Shown in pieces: positions 31,281 through 44,698 of a stretch of DNA of 64,000 nucleotides. Every line of letters starts with the position of its first letter. The first letter of the stretch is position 1. Under the pieces are notes generated by a model, which searched no databases, had not been told where the DNA came from, and saw only the letters and a list, made by a program, of their open reading frames with translations. The DNA is from Trissonchulus latispiculum. Lineage: Eukaryota; Nematoda; Enoplea; Enoplida; Ironidae. The stretch covers positions 1 through 64,000 of the forward strand of contig JASAND010031905.1 of the NCBI GenBank assembly GCA_030248195.1. Direction: 5' to 3'. Position numbers and translations under genes: made by a program.

Positions 31281-34200
31281 TGCAAACTGGGTTTGAACTG
31301 TCGACGAGCATACGATCCATATGCAACATTTTCTTGCAAGATTGGAGATGAAGTACAAATTAGTCCAAATTTTAATAAAACATGAATATTACTAATTCAA
31401 AAAGTTACTATTCTACCATACAGCTATTTAAATAATTCTAGTAATGTATGTTCTGTTTTCATAAATTCAGACATCAAAACTTAGCTCGGCTATTCGAGGA
31501 TTCATTACAACTTCAAAATGAAGTACATGCTATGTAAAACTATTTTTGAAAGCTAAAGAAACGAATTAAAACTTCAAATTGAAGAGCATGTAACTTTAGC
31601 AATATATTAAATAATTTGAGCTGTGACGGTAATGTTTTTATTGTTATGTAGATTTCCAAAAAATTACTAATTTTCAAAAGAGGGAATGCTTTTTTCATCC
31701 CGCGGTATTCCTCGGGACGAAGGCTGCCGTCCAATCCCGCCCCGTCCCGCGGCTCACGCGGCCCGCGACCATGTCTGCTATAGACACGGTTTTAGAGTTT
31801 GAGAAATTAACATTTCTGTCTTTGATTACAATTACTTTTTAAAGGAATCAATCTAAACTGTAGGTGACTTTGTCTGAACTATTTGGTATAATTATCGCGT
31901 TCATTTTTAGTTTTACCCTTGCCCACGCGCCGGCCCAAATCAACGGCACGCTCGGGTATCTCACTTTACTCCATGGTTTTGTTAACAATTTTGTTTGACT
32001 AAGATTAAGGTTAAGGTTAAGGTATAATAAGATTAAGTTAACCAAATTTTAATTTAATTAAGTACAATTGTTCTGAAACAACAATGCTAATTCACTTTAA
32101 ACGAAAAACTTGGAAAGGTACTACACAGCTCACAGCGTTATGACACAAACGCTGTCAATGTATCAACTCTTTATGTACTTTGTATCATTCAAATACTGAT
32201 AACAGTCATTCGCTGGGATCAGTTTTATCAGTTTAGCTAAAATTTTGCAGCTACACTGACACGGCGAAACAATAATGGGCATTTTACGCACTGAAGTCTC
32301 ATAAAAGAATGCCTAGGAATAAGTAGCCCACCAAAAGGGCATTATGCCTTTGTTGACTCCGCAATAATATCATAAACTGCATGATCCAGATACATGGGAA
32401 GTACAAACTGATGTAGTGCGCTTAAAGATAACGAATTCTATCTTGGAAGAAACGCTAATAATACTTTTGAGGTGTGACGTTTGAACTCAGTAGCGGGAAA
32501 TTCAGGGAAATGCGCAGTTCAGCTGACGTCATCAGAATTTGCGAATCTTGGGCTTTCTGCAGAGATGCCGAGGTGTATAAAGTCTTCATAGTGCTAGTCC
32601 TCTCTGCGTTCTACAAATACAAAATTTTTTTCGGTAAAGTCGTATTTGCAGTATTACTGATGTAAAATGTCATTTGAAATTGGATTAAATTTTTACAGAG
32701 CACACAAACTTTATGTCCAAACCTGTTCAACCGCGGTATTATGTCTCTGATAGTGACTGGTCAGAAAATCCTGTACTGGTTGTGGTGAACAGGTGTGCTC
32801 CTGTCTGAACCTGTACCTACTGCAACTGTTCACTGCTTCCTAGCCGCGCAGGTGCCCCAAAATATGCAATCATTTCATTCATTCATCATTTCAGACAGTC
32901 CAAACTACGGCATCCACTTGGCTACAGGAGAGTCTGAAGACTGAAGTAGTCTTACTGCTAGAAATTGTTGAGTAATATATAATTATGATATTATCACATA
33001 TTATTGCAATAATGTCATTATTAGGAAACTTTTGCTGAATAATTCTTTCACGTTTCTGCAATTCTGCAAGAAATTCAACAAGCAGGCCCCAAAAGGGGCA
33101 ATATTCCTTTGCAGACCTGTTATTAATCAACAACAAATGAATTAAGCTAGAGTTAAGTTAAGCTGCAAGCGACATCACTTGCTGATTGCTTTCGAGTTCA
33201 CATATGTAGTTTTCGAATTCGAATTATTACTATTGCTCTTCGTAATATTCCATATATGTATGACTTACAATCAGCTAATCCCCTCATTAATCGATCACTT
33301 CAGTGAACTCTATTTAGGTACGGCTTGAGCATAGACCCCTCACAAAAGTGACCACTTTCAAAGTGTAGTATACTAACACTGGCATCTTGAACAAAACGTC
33401 TTATTCTAATTTTCCAGTTTAGTACCCATCTGTAACAGCGTTCTTGTTTTTGTTATTCCTATTTTCAACCTCCTTCGCTGAACTTCAGCTGCTAAAATTT
33501 GGCGATTGTAGGCCTAAGCCCCACATCTCGTTGGCGAATGGTGAGCCTAAATCAAGCCAGGTGCAAACCTACGTAACAACCTATTACACCTCTGTGTAGC
33601 TCCCAAGCCACACTGGTGTTCAGAAACATGCAACCGTTCAGGTTGCTGACAGCCGAAGACTGTGCGAAGGCAGTCTGTGCGACTCCTTAAATAGTGGTTG
33701 CAAAACCTAATTTGCATAATCTCACACAAAAAAAACCCGGACCTAAGTTAGCCCTATGTTGAAGATAGGGTTTCTGAATAGAGAAGTGACTCACCCTACA
33801 ATGAACATACTAATTTCCTTTTTATACATTCCTGCTCCAGCAGGAATAAAAACTAGAAACAACAAATTAGCAATGCAATTATTGTTTCAGCGAAGAATTT
33901 GTGAAGACTTCACAAGCTTTCGATCGATCTGCAACATTCTGGGTTTCTTGTTTTCTAAAATTTAATGAAATCTTAATCGCAATATCTAATTGGCAGAATG
34001 GTACGAAAACAAAACTGAGAAGGTAGAAAACATAAAAAAGTACAAAGCTCTGGAGGCAGTGACCGTTAAAAATCACTGATTTGAATTTAAAAATGAAAAA
34101 CTTAAGATATTGTAAATTTAATTGATTTCAATACATTATTGGGCAAATATAGGTCTTTATTCTGCCAAGTTTGATAAGATTGGGCCTAATAAACTGTGAG

Positions 34201-34502
34201 TAAACTGAAAGATCTGGGGAAAATTCTTCTCACTATATCACTTATTTGTATCCGCATTTTATTTTTCTGTCTTTAAAACTAGAATTTGAGCGCACTTACA
34301 TCCATTTTAAAATATACATACAAGGTAGTCAGAATCATGTCCTTAAGTCGTGTATATACGTAGGAGGCTTCAAAGCAGATGATTTGGACGCCTGCGTCAA
34401 GCGTTTTTGACAGGCATGGGCAGCAGCTACCGTCTAATCGTAGTTCAGATTATATGACTCATGGATAAGATTTCTTTAATTCTCGTAATCAAAACAGGCT
34501 TT
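31281..34502. other. Inner part of palindrome 2 left arm, no gene recognised
   Basis: Mirrored at 41023-44110. Frames are short and not conserved between arms. Only the GC-rich patch at about 31695-31770 (CCCGCGG, CCCGCCCCGTCCCGCGG) stands out. Confidence 0.55.
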
Positions 34503-35893
34503 AACCTTACATTCAAAAACAGTATGTTATATTCCAACACAAAATGGGCTTCATTTACGGGTTTTTGCTCACTCCACGTTGAGGCTGCCCATAGCTAAAG
34601 GTAGGGGGACAAATTTTGTCAAAATGATTAGTAAAAACAAGAGGACCCTGAAAAGTGATGTGGTTCTGCATCTGAGCATTAACCCTTTAATAACGAAGTT
34701 AGCAAAGTTACAGGGATATTTAATGAGGGAAACAAACATAGGAAATGCCTGAATTTCATCAGGACTAATGATTGAAAATGACCGATTTTACATGTTTGGC
34801 TGCCACTTTTCACTGGGAGCACCTAGAAATATTTGCGACCGGTAACTGGACCTTGCCCCAAAAATAAGACATCGAATATTGCCAGTTGGGCCATATGGCC
34901 CATCCGGCATTAAAGGGTTCATGAAGTAATGTGTCATTGTATAAGAAACTGATGACTGATTAAAATTATAAATACAAAGCAACTTGTAATGGAACTAAAA
35001 CAGTGGTTTGTCCATACTCTGTCAAGTAGTCCATAAGCTTTTCCAAATTGATTCCAAGTTGCTTTCTATTCGCTCAAGAGGCATTTATTGTTTAAGTAGT
35101 GCAGCGGGGCTAGTACCTGATTCTACGTACAAGCACCGTTACCACACCCAAATACCAGCGGATGCGGAGACCGTACACAAATAGACAACGAACCGACTAC
35201 AGGAGACGGTCGGGACAGCCTCGCCAGATGTTAACCGGGTAATTCACCTGCCCTAAGTGAAGAGATGCCTCCTCACTCTCACTATAACTGGATCCAAGCA
35301 GGAACTACCTACCTAGCAGGAGCTCAGTAGACTTAGCCTAATAAAACTAGTAACAATACTTTAATAGAAAAGAACAACAAATATTATTATTATTAAGATA
35401 ATAAAAGTAAGTATGGGCTGAGCCCTCAGTTATACAGAACAAACACTCAAATTTATGGACTTACAGTAGAACAGGCCTAAAGGCCAACGTACCAGTACCA
35501 GGCTATGGGGAGAGCAGGGGCAAAATATATACACAGTAAATTGAGGGAGAATAGCAGAGAGGAATATAGCGGGTGTACACGACAATAAAAGTACTAAGAC
35601 TAAAGGGGGGAAGCGAGTGTTGGGTTGAACCCTCCCACGAGCGCCCCCTAGTGGATTATTTCCCCCAATCACGTAGCTCCCCGTATAGCAAGGGGGGGGA
35701 ACCCACCCAATCCCAAACATACACGTTGGGGGAGCTACGTGACTTGCAAACTTTACCCGGCCCATTTGTGATGATGTTATACAAAGCCAAATGGGTAGCT
35801 AGCTCAGCTACAGCCGCCAGCAACGGAAAGGTTGACCATGTCCAACCTTGATCCGTTACAGTAGCAGCTAATATCAGCCATCGGCAAGCCATC
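34503..35893. other. Loop of palindrome 2, first part
   Basis: Single-copy DNA. Frames around 35430-35967 overlap on both strands and lack motifs, so I do not call a gene. A 14 bp inverted repeat (TCACGTAGCTCCCC at 35669-35682 and its inverse at 35729-35742) encloses a G-run and could be a small element end. Confidence 0.5.
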
Positions 35894-36075
35894 TGACCTG
35901 GGGCCGATCCTATCAAAACGGGGTTAAGCTTAACCCGGGTTAGGCCCCATTTTGGGGTTAACCCCAAAATTTCAGGGTTGGGTTAACCCTGGGGTTAACC
36001 CTGTCCTATCAAACATTTTTGGGGTTGGGTTACGCTAACCCGGGTTAGCGCAAACCCGGGTTTCGGTTAACCCTA
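35894..36075. mobile_element. GGGGTTAACCCC word-rich half-element
   Basis: Starts GGGGCCGATCCTATCAAAAC and is filled with GGGGTTAACCCC and CCCGGGTTAG words. It is clearly related to the 27185-27960 family ('TATCAAACATTTTT' followed by 'GGTTGGGTTA' occurs in both). I found no matching second end, so it is truncated or rearranged. Confidence 0.6.
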
Positions 36076-37395
36076 TTTTTTCATAAAGGCTGCTAGTGGC
36101 CGTAGATAAATTGTTTGGTTTTCTTGCAATGTGCGTTTTTTTGAAAAATTATTCTTAATTTGTGCAAATTTTACACATTGAAAATTCGATGCTCATTATT
36201 TTACATATTTGATAATCGATCACGTTAGCTAGAAAGCAGAAATCGGGGCAACTAAAAAAGGGTCCCAGGGTATTTTTGTAAGGAAAACGTCTGCTAAATG
36301 GCAACCCTGCAGTAAATTCTTCGGAATCGCTGGAAAAAATTTGGCCGTGTTTTTGATGAAATATTCTGAAAGCTCTAATCCTAATTAAAAATTATTTTTC
36401 CTACAAATCGCGGCCAATGAGAAGACATTTCGAACGATACCAATTCATTTTTGTTATATATGCTTGCCCGACTTCGAGATTTATCTGGCGCAGAAATCTG
36501 AAATTTTAGCATTCTAGCGGAATTTGGCGCTATTGTTGGCAAATAACATAGAGCTATGGCTACACAGGCCTACAAAACGTTAGAATATCTGTTTGCGCAC
36601 CATTATTAATGGCATTAGGTCAAGTTTTGGTACAAATGTTGCAGGTTAGTACACCCAGTTGGTCGCTGGGGTCAAATATGAGGGTCTGACAACCATATTC
36701 TGACAGAAAGTGATTTTTCATATTTTCGAAATATGTTAAATTTTATATAAATCGAAAGCTCTTCTTCTTGAGCCCCTGCAAATGCGCCAAATTCAGGTTA
36801 TAGGCCGTTAAATGATTGTCGTGGTCAAGGTTTGCCAGCGTCGGTTCTATTCCATAAAAATCACTAAATCAAGCCCTAAAGTAGACTTTCCCCATTATAT
36901 AAATGCTACCCTGAATTCTTTGTTTAAATCAGTTATCAAACATACAACAGATTGAAGCTCCATAGCTCCTCTCAAGGATGTTTAGGTGTAAATTGCCTTT
37001 TTGTTGGCATGGCCTTTTCAACCATTTTCAGATTTTATTCAGTTAATAGCTGGTTACTCGTTAATTACTGAACGAAACTACTCAGGATTTAAACTCGTTG
37101 TGCAGGATATATGTGACGAAATTTTTGTATGAAAATAAGCAGAATGTATGACCATAAAATTTTTATGGATTTTCATGGATATCGAGTAAAATAACACATA
37201 GATCAGTGTATACTTTTCTGTGCGATACAATCAAAGTGCGGAAAATTGGGTGTTGTAAAGTCTATACGGGTGGTTAACTAGCTTCTAATGAGCTGTGGTT
37301 TATCAAATGAACCCAACTTTACTCCAATTAATACTCCAAGTATCTGTTTAAGCTTTTGTAAAAATAACGTTATTAGCACACTAACCAGAAAGCCC
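36076..37395. other. Loop of palindrome 2, repeat-derived noncoding DNA
   Basis: 36220-36360 is related to 6030-6180 in inverted orientation, so it belongs to a dispersed repeat. The rest has phrases such as 'ATCGAAAGCTCTTCTT' typical of noncoding transposon filler. No gene. Confidence 0.5.
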
Positions 37396-38675
37396 AGGGG
37401 CCTGTTGCATAAAATTCAATAGTATTAACTATTGAACTATTGAACTATTAGATTTTCGATTCAACAGTACTGAAATTCCTGTTGCATAAAACACTATTGA
37501 ATTTGAGCACTATTGAATTTCAATAGTTCAATAGTCTAATAGTTGTAGCCGTTAACATTCCTGCGTTAAATGTATATGATACACACAAAACCATATAGGC
37601 ATACATAAGCAACATAACGATAGCGGTATAACTTCGGCAGTTTTGCACAGTGAACACGTTGTGTTCGTTACAATTTGAGCGTTCCCACAATGAAGCTTAC
37701 TGAAAGCCGAAAAATCGCTTTGGCTTAATTGGTTGTTGTTAATTGATTAATGTCAATTACTTAGTTGAGTTATATAGCTTTGCTGAAAACCATATTTTAA
37801 TTTGTCAATTCCCTTACTGCCGAAGACGAAGCCAATTCTTAAAATTCGGTTATCGATGACTTCCCTAATGTTCATAGATTTGATCCTATATAATCTAAAG
37901 TCAAAACATGTTGGGCACTGTAACTTAACTAACCCTTAAGAAAAATTCTAAGAACTTTATAATCGGCTGGTTGCACGAAATTGACTAAAATCGAAATTGA
38001 CAAATTTGATAAAGTTAAGACTACTTTCATTGTCGAAACTTCAGACAGTGATTTAATCCATTTTATGCAATCGGTTCCCTGTCAAAACGTCTAAATTCAA
38101 AAAAAGATGATAAAAAGCGGAAACCCAAAAACTAGGACAAATTAACAAAACAATAAACAAATCAGATTTGCATAAACTTTTCAAAAATTACAGGTGTAGA
38201 CGTGTGTGACGTGTGACAATTTTGAAAAAATAAATAGTCGTCTTGTAGTTAGACGTTTCGTCGGTAGACGTTATGAACGTCAGACGTTTTGAATTTAGTC
38301 GTTTTGATAGGGAACGGTGCAATCATAAGTTTATTTCAGCCAAACAATTTGTTTCTAAAAACAAATTTGCTTAAAACACCCTAAAATATGAAAAATTGGC
38401 GACTATTGAAAAATAATTGTTGAACTATGAGTGCGCACCCACTCATAGAAAATAAAGCAAATTTCAATAGTAATAGTTCAGCAGTGTTGATTTTTATGCA
38501 ACAAGCTCTGTTGAAATCCACTATTGAACCACTATTGAAACACTATTAACTATTAGTTCAATTGTAGTTCATCAGTATTGAATTTTATGCAACAGAAACT
38601 ACTTTGAACTGTTGACTATTGAACTATTGAAACACTATTAGACTACTATTAGTGTTTTATGCAACAGGCCCCAGG
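37396..38675. mobile_element. ACTATTGAA word-rich MITE
   Basis: Ends AGGGGCCTGTTGCATAAAA and, inverted, TGGGGCCTGTTGCATAAAA. Near each end the words ACTATTGAA, TTCAATAGT and TGCATAAAAC recur about ten times or more; the centre (37560-38400) is ordinary. No transposase. It is about 1.28 kb long. Confidence 0.75.
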
Positions 38676-38742
38676 CCCTCGAAGCTTACCACCAGTTTGC
38701 TCCTATTAGAGCCTAATAATTGATAAACAGCTGGGGTAGGCT

Positions 38743-39935
38743 AGGGGCCCATTTCATCATTAGTCACAAGTTCACAAGCCACAACTTGTAAACTTGTGAC
38801 TTGTAGCCACAAGCTACCCAAAATTGGGTTTCATCAAACTTTGCTGGCAACTTGTGGCCACAAGTCACAAGCCACAAGTATATAACTATAACAGGCAATT
38901 CGCTGAAATGACGTCAGAGCTCACAAGTTGAGCGAAACACTTGTGGACAAGGAAGAGATGCGCAGGAAGCATGAGAAAAAGAAGACTTTGAAAGTCCTCG
39001 GCAATGCAGTAAAACGATAGAAGTAATAAATAATTAATAAAACCAAGAAAATTAACAAAATTAATGACACAAAAAGTGGACTTCGACTTTAAAAATAATA
39101 CAGGAGTCTTAAAGCATGGAAACAGTATAAACTAAAATTATCTAAAGGTGCGTTAAAAATACATTTCTAACAAGAAAAATTGTGTAACGTTAGAAAATAT
39201 TAGTGCGGTAAAAATTTCAATAAAATTCAGTGTATCTGATTCGTTTATTGTTTTGAAGTTCAGAAAGTTTAATTATAGCTAAATACATACGAGTGAAAAT
39301 TGATTTTATATTATTTTTAATTAATTATTATTTGAATGCTACAAGTGATGCTTCGACTTGTGGGGATTTGCAGTTGTCAGCAGGGACGTGTGGCTTGTGG
39401 CTTAATGAAACTGAAACTGGAAAATCAACTTGCAGTGCACTTGTCACAAGCAGGGACTTTGCTTGTGACTTGTGACTAATCGTTGATGAAACCGAATTTG
39501 CTTGTGGCTTGTGAACTTGTGACTAATGATTAGTGATGGCTTGATGGGCACCGGATATTTTTCCATATCCGGATATCCGCCTATTTTGCGTTAACGGATA
39601 TCCGGATATCCGGTTATCCGCCTATTCCAAACTTAACTTAAAAAAATTTTTCAATTATGAGGTTAAATTTTCAATTTTTTAGTCAATTTTTCGGCAGGTT
39701 GTGAATGTCTATCATGCAATGAAGCCGCAACCTTCGTTTCAAAAATATTTTCAGAGGAATGTTTGAAAAATATTTTAAAACTTTTGAAATTTTGTCAAAA
39801 ATTTGCAAATTTTTCATTGTTTTGACTGAAATGTACACGGATATCCGGATATTTTTCTCAAATCGGATATTATCCGGATATAAAAATTATCCGGATATCC
39901 AGTGCCCATCACTACTAATGATGAAATCGGCCCTA
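38743..39935. mobile_element. CACAAG word-rich MITE, itself interrupted
   Basis: The end AGGGGCCCATTTCATCATTAG continues with TCACAAGTTCACAAGCC, and the far end is its inverse (GGCTTGTGAACTTGTGAC, then TAATGATGAAATCGGCCCT). CACAAG/CTTGTG words recur many times near both ends. The far end is split by the 384 bp element at 39531-39914. Confidence 0.75.
39531..39914. mobile_element. GGATATCC word-rich hAT-type MITE nested in the CACAAG element
   Basis: Starts TAGTGATGG and ends CCCATCACTA, with an exact 8 bp duplication CTAATGAT on both sides (39523-39530, 39915-39922). Removing it restores the terminal repeat of the host MITE. The interior is dominated by GGATATCCGGATATCC words at both ends. 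Confidence 0.88.
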
Positions 39936-41022
39936 GGGCTGCCAATTTTATTAGATCGAAAACGGCGCACGGTCGCTTCGCAACTTTTTGCAAAATTTCA
40001 AACTTTGACCAGTGAAAGAACAAACGAAACTAAGATATTGCTATTGTTATTGCTGAAGAAGCAAGCAACGATCGAAAGCCGGAGTACTTTTAATATTTAG
40101 TACTAGTAACAATAAAACATTCGTGGCAAAAGTGACAACATCGGTTAAACCGTTAATTTACCAGAGCTGAAAATCTTTTTGAAGAAACCCATTTTTCGAA
40201 CTAAAATTTGCACTTTGGCCGGCGTCCTGCCAAAAACGGTGAATATGAGATATATTGTTGCACACGCTGAACTTTTTAACTTCGATTTGTTAGCTAACGA
40301 TAGGCGAGAAAAGAGCTCTCAGTAGTATAGGGCGAGCTTTTCGAGCCGCGCTCCCGGGAGTCAAAATCTGGAGTAAATTTTTCGTTCCATTTCTTAGGTT
40401 ATCATTACAAGTTTGTCTTCGTTGTTTTATTTTAGCACCCTTCCTATGACTGTATGTTCCTTACTCACCCAGGTCCAAGGCTTTTCCTACCTTCCTAACA
40501 GGTGTTTATATAATTTTGGTTGACATCATCCAATCAGGTTTCATAAAATTTTCATAAGGTGATTTTCAGCGGTCCATAACTTTCTCATCCCTGATCCGAT
40601 TTCGATGAAACAGATACCGTTCGATTCCTCTTCTCGAGCTCTACACGTATATACCCAACACACTTGGATTTCAGCTAGATACGGATTTTGTAATTTTTGG
40701 TGCAGCATCATCAAATCGAGGTTTTTTTTCATAAAACTTTCATAATGTGTTCAATTTGACCGCCTATAACTTTCCCACCTCCCATCCGATTTTAGTGAAC
40801 TAAAAAGTAGTGAACTCAACCTCCTCCAACACTACAAATTCAAATATACTTCCCTACCTGCACTACAAATCCTAATACACTTCCCGTAAAGTCACCAATC
40901 ACTCCTCCAAATATTGTTCATCCGTCCCTCTGAGTTCTTCCCCGGGGCTTAGGACCCGGCGTCGACCCATTACCGGACTCCTACCTAACTATACACGTAT
41001 CTAAACTTTCTACCTACCTACC
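39936..41022. other. Loop of palindrome 2, last part
   Basis: No gene. A diverged tandem pair of about 180 bases is visible: CAATCAGGTTTCATAAAATTT with following CCATAACTTTC...CCGATTT near 40530, and a similar series near 40712. The rest is unassigned. Confidence 0.45.
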
Positions 41023-44000
41023 AAAGCCTGTTTTGATTACGAGAATTAAAGAAATCTTATCCATGATCCATATAATCTGAACTACGATTAGACGGTAGCT
41101 GCTGCCCATGCCTGTCAAAAACGCTTGACGCAGGCGTCCAAATCATCTGCTTTGAAGCCTCCTACGTATACACGACTTAAGGACATGATTCTGACTACCT
41201 TGTATGTATATTTTAAAATGGATGTAAGTGCACTCAAATTCTAGTTTTAAAAAAATTGAAAAATAAAATAGGATACAAATAAGTGATATAGTGAGAAGAA
41301 TTTTCCCAGATCTTTCAGTTTACTCACAGTTTATTAGGCCCAATCTTATCAAACTTGGCAGAATAAAGACCTATATTTGCCCAATAATGTATTGAAATCA
41401 GTAAATTTACAATATCTTAAGTTTTCATTTTTAAATTCAAATCAGTGATTTTTAACGGTCACTGCCTCCAGAGCTTTGTACTTTTTTATGTTTTCTACCT
41501 TCTCAGTTTGTTTTCGTACCATTCTGCCAATTAGATATTGCGATTAAGATTTCATTAAATTTTAGAAAACAAGAAGCCAGAATGTTGCAGATCGATCGAA
41601 AGCTTGTGAAGTCTTCACAAATTCTTCGCTAGTAATATTGCATTGCTAATTTGTTGTTTCTAGTTTTTATTCCTGCTGGAGCAGGAATATAAAAATTGTA
41701 TGTTCATTGTAAGGGTGAGTCACTTCTATTCCAAAACCCTAATATTTCAGCATAGGGCTAACTTAGGTCGGGTTTTTTTGTGTGAGATTATGCAAATTAG
41801 GTTTTGCAACCACTATTTAAGGAGTCGCACAGACTGCCTTCGCACAGTCTTCGGCTGTCAGCAACCTGAACGGTTGCATGTTTCTAGACTACCAGTGTGG
41901 CTTGGGAGCTACACAGAGGTGTAATAGGTTGTTACGTAGGTTTGCACCTGGCTTGATTTAGGCTCACCATTCGCCAACGAGATGGGGCTTAGGCCTACAA
42001 TCGCCAAATTTTGAAGTTCAGCGAAGGAAGTTCGAAAATAGGAATAACAAAAACAAGAACGCTGTTACAGATGGGTACTAAACTGGAAAATTAGAATAAG
42101 AACGTTTTTGTTCAAGATGCCAGTGTTAGTATACTACACTTTGAAAGTGGTCACTTTTGTGAGGGGGGTCTATGCGTACCTAAATAGAGTTCACTGAAGT
42201 GATCGATTAATGAGGGGATTAGCTGATTGTAAGTCATACATATATGGAATATTACGAAGAGCAATAGTAATAATTCGAATTCGAAAACTACATATGTGAA
42301 CTCCGAAAGCAATCAAAAGCAGTGATCGTAGCTTGCAGCTTAGCTTTAACTCTAGCTTAATTCATTTGTTGATTAATAACAGGTCTGCAAAGGAATGTGC
42401 CCCTTTTGGGGCCTGCTTGTTGAATTTCTTGCAGAATTGCAGAAACGTGAGAAAAATTATTCGGCAAAAGTTTCTAATAATGACATTATTGCAATAATAT
42501 GTGATAATATCATAATTATATATTACTCAACAATTTCTAGCAGTAAGACTACTTCAGTCTTCAGACTCTCCTGTAGCCAAGTGGATGCCGTAGTTTGGAC
42601 TGTCTGAAATGATGAATGAATGAAATGATTGCATATTTTGGGGCACCTGCGCGGCTAGGAAGCAGTGGTACAGTTGCAGTGAGTGCAGGTTCAGACAGGA
42701 GCACACCTGTTCACCACAACCAGTACAGGATTTTCTGACCAGTCACTATCAGAGACATAATACCGCGGTTGAACAGGTTTGGACATAAAGTTTGTGTGCT
42801 CTGTAAAATTTAAATCGAATTTCAAATGACATTTTACATCAGTAATACTGCAAATACGACTTTACCGAAAAAATTTTTGTATTTGTAGAACGCAGAGAGG
42901 ACTAGCACTATGAAGACTTTATACACCTCGGCATCTCTGCAGAAAGCCCAAGATTCGCAAATTCTGATGACGTCAGCTGAACTGCGCATTTCCCTGAATT
43001 TCCGCTACTAGTTAAACTACACCTCAAAAGTATTATTAGGTTTCTTCCAAGATAGAATTCGTTATCTTTAAGGCACTACATCAGTTTAGGTACTTCCCAT
43101 GTATCTGGATATGCAGTTTATGATATTATTGCGGAGTAACAAGTTATTAATCCCTTTTGGTGGGCTACTTATTCCTAGGTATTTTTTTATGAGACTTCAG
43201 TGCGTAAAATGCCCATTATTGTTTCGCCGTTCAGTTAGCTGCAAAATTTTAGCTAACTGATAACTGATCCAGGTACTTTATAGTTTTAATATCAAAGTAT
43301 AAAGAGTTGATATTGACGCTTTGGTCACAACGCTTGAGCTGTGTAGTACCTTTCCAAGTTTTTCGTTTAAAGTGATTAGCATTGTTGTTTCAGAACATTT
43401 ACTTATTAAATTAAAATTTGGTTAACTTAATCTTTTATACCTTAACCTAACCTTAATCTTAGTAAACAAATTTTAACAAAACATGGAGTAAAGTGAGATA
43501 CCCGAGGTGCCGTTGATTTGGGCCGGCGCGTGGGCAAGGGTAAAATAAAATAACCGATAATTATCCAATAGTTGAGTACCTAATTTTATATTCCTTTAAA
43601 AGTAATTTAATCAAAGACAGTAAATTTAATTTCTAAACTCTAAAACCGTGTTATAGCAGAATGGTCGCGGGCCGCGTGAGCCGGTGGACGGGGCGGGATT
43701 GGATGCAGTCTTCGTCCGAGGAATACGCGGGTAAAGAAGCATTCCTTTTTGAAAATTAGTAATTTTTTGGAAATCTACATAACAATAAAAACATTACGTC
43801 ACAGCTAATTTTTATATTTCAAAGTTATGCTCTTCAATTTGAAGTTTTAATTCGTTTCTTTAGCTTTCAAAAATAGTTTTATATATGATTACTTCATTTT
43901 GAAGTTGTAATGATCTGATAGGAGCTAATTTTGATTTGAATTATAAAACAGAAATAATTACTAGAATTTTTAAATAGCTTATGGTAGAATAGTAACTTTT

Positions 44001-44110
44001 TGAATTAGTGGTATATTTTTATTAAAATTTGGACTAATTTGTACTTCATCTCCAATCTTGCAAGAAAATTTGCTATAGATCGTTGCTGTGACAGTTAAAC
44101 CCAGTTTGCA
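41023..44110. other. Inner part of palindrome 2 right arm, no gene recognised
   Basis: Mirror of 31281-34502, with numerous indels. No conserved frame. Confidence 0.55.
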
Positions 44111-44118
44111 GTACACAC

Positions 44119-44551
44119 TAGAGATGAAGGATTTTGGGTCGCGGCTCGGCACGGCTCGGCGAGCCGAGCCGAGCCGATAACAATGTCTCCCGAGCCGAGC
44201 CGGTAACAATGTCTCCCGAGCCGAGCCGGTAGCAATGTCTCCCGAGCCGAGCCGTGGCTAATGTCTCCGAGCCGAGTAATATGTCTCCCGAGCCGAAACC
44301 GACAAAAAACCAAAAATCGAATTCAACCAAGACTTCCTTTGCCGATGCAGAACTCTTCAAACAAAATGACGTTGGTGAAGACTGTTTTAGTTCTTGAATT
44401 TTGCATCCTAATTCTCAGAATTTTCTTTAACTTTTTTAATACCTTGCAAGCGAATTTCAAGCTTGGCGAGCCGAGCAGAGCCGAGCTAGCCTCGTATTTT
44501 CGCGAGCCCAGCCGAGCCGAGCCGGAAAAGTTCGGCTCGTCCTCATCTCTA
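44119..44551. mobile_element. GGCTCGG word-rich hAT-type MITE (right arm)
   Basis: Mirror of 30826-31272 with the same 8 bp flanking duplication (GTACACAC on this strand, on both sides). It carries fewer and less regular 26-base units. The shared insertion site shows the element arrived before the arms separated. Confidence 0.85.
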
Positions 44552-44698
44552 GTACACACACTTTGACTTCTTAACAATACAAAGCTATTTTGCGTCATTA
44601 AGACGTAAGTAAGTAGTGAAGCTAACGAGATATCAACAAGCGGTATTAAGATCGCCTTTCCAAATCGACCAGAGACGAGACGAACTTGAACTTGACTT

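Larger units (their letters stand above)
20485..34502. repeat. Palindrome 2, left arm
   Basis: Reverse complement of 41023-62349. The match starts at AAATAATCACG (20485) and ends at CAAAACAGGCTTT (34502). The arm carries the GPCR, TRIM-NHL and 208-residue genes plus several MITEs. It is shorter than the right arm because the right arm holds a fold-back triplication, a gypsy fragment and other insertions. Confidence 0.93.

Noticed and set aside
31003..31385. Two overlapping plus-strand frames with a repeated Gly/Ser/Ala/Arg pattern, and minus-strand partners at 43979-44598
   Set aside because: They are readings of the 26 bp GGCTCGG minisatellite and MITE ends; they are open in several frames on both strands and differ between arms.
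35430..35967. Overlapping frames of about 92-111 codons on both strands
   Set aside because: No motif, Pro/Gly-rich composition driven by G and C runs, and no support such as splice sites or a second conserved copy.
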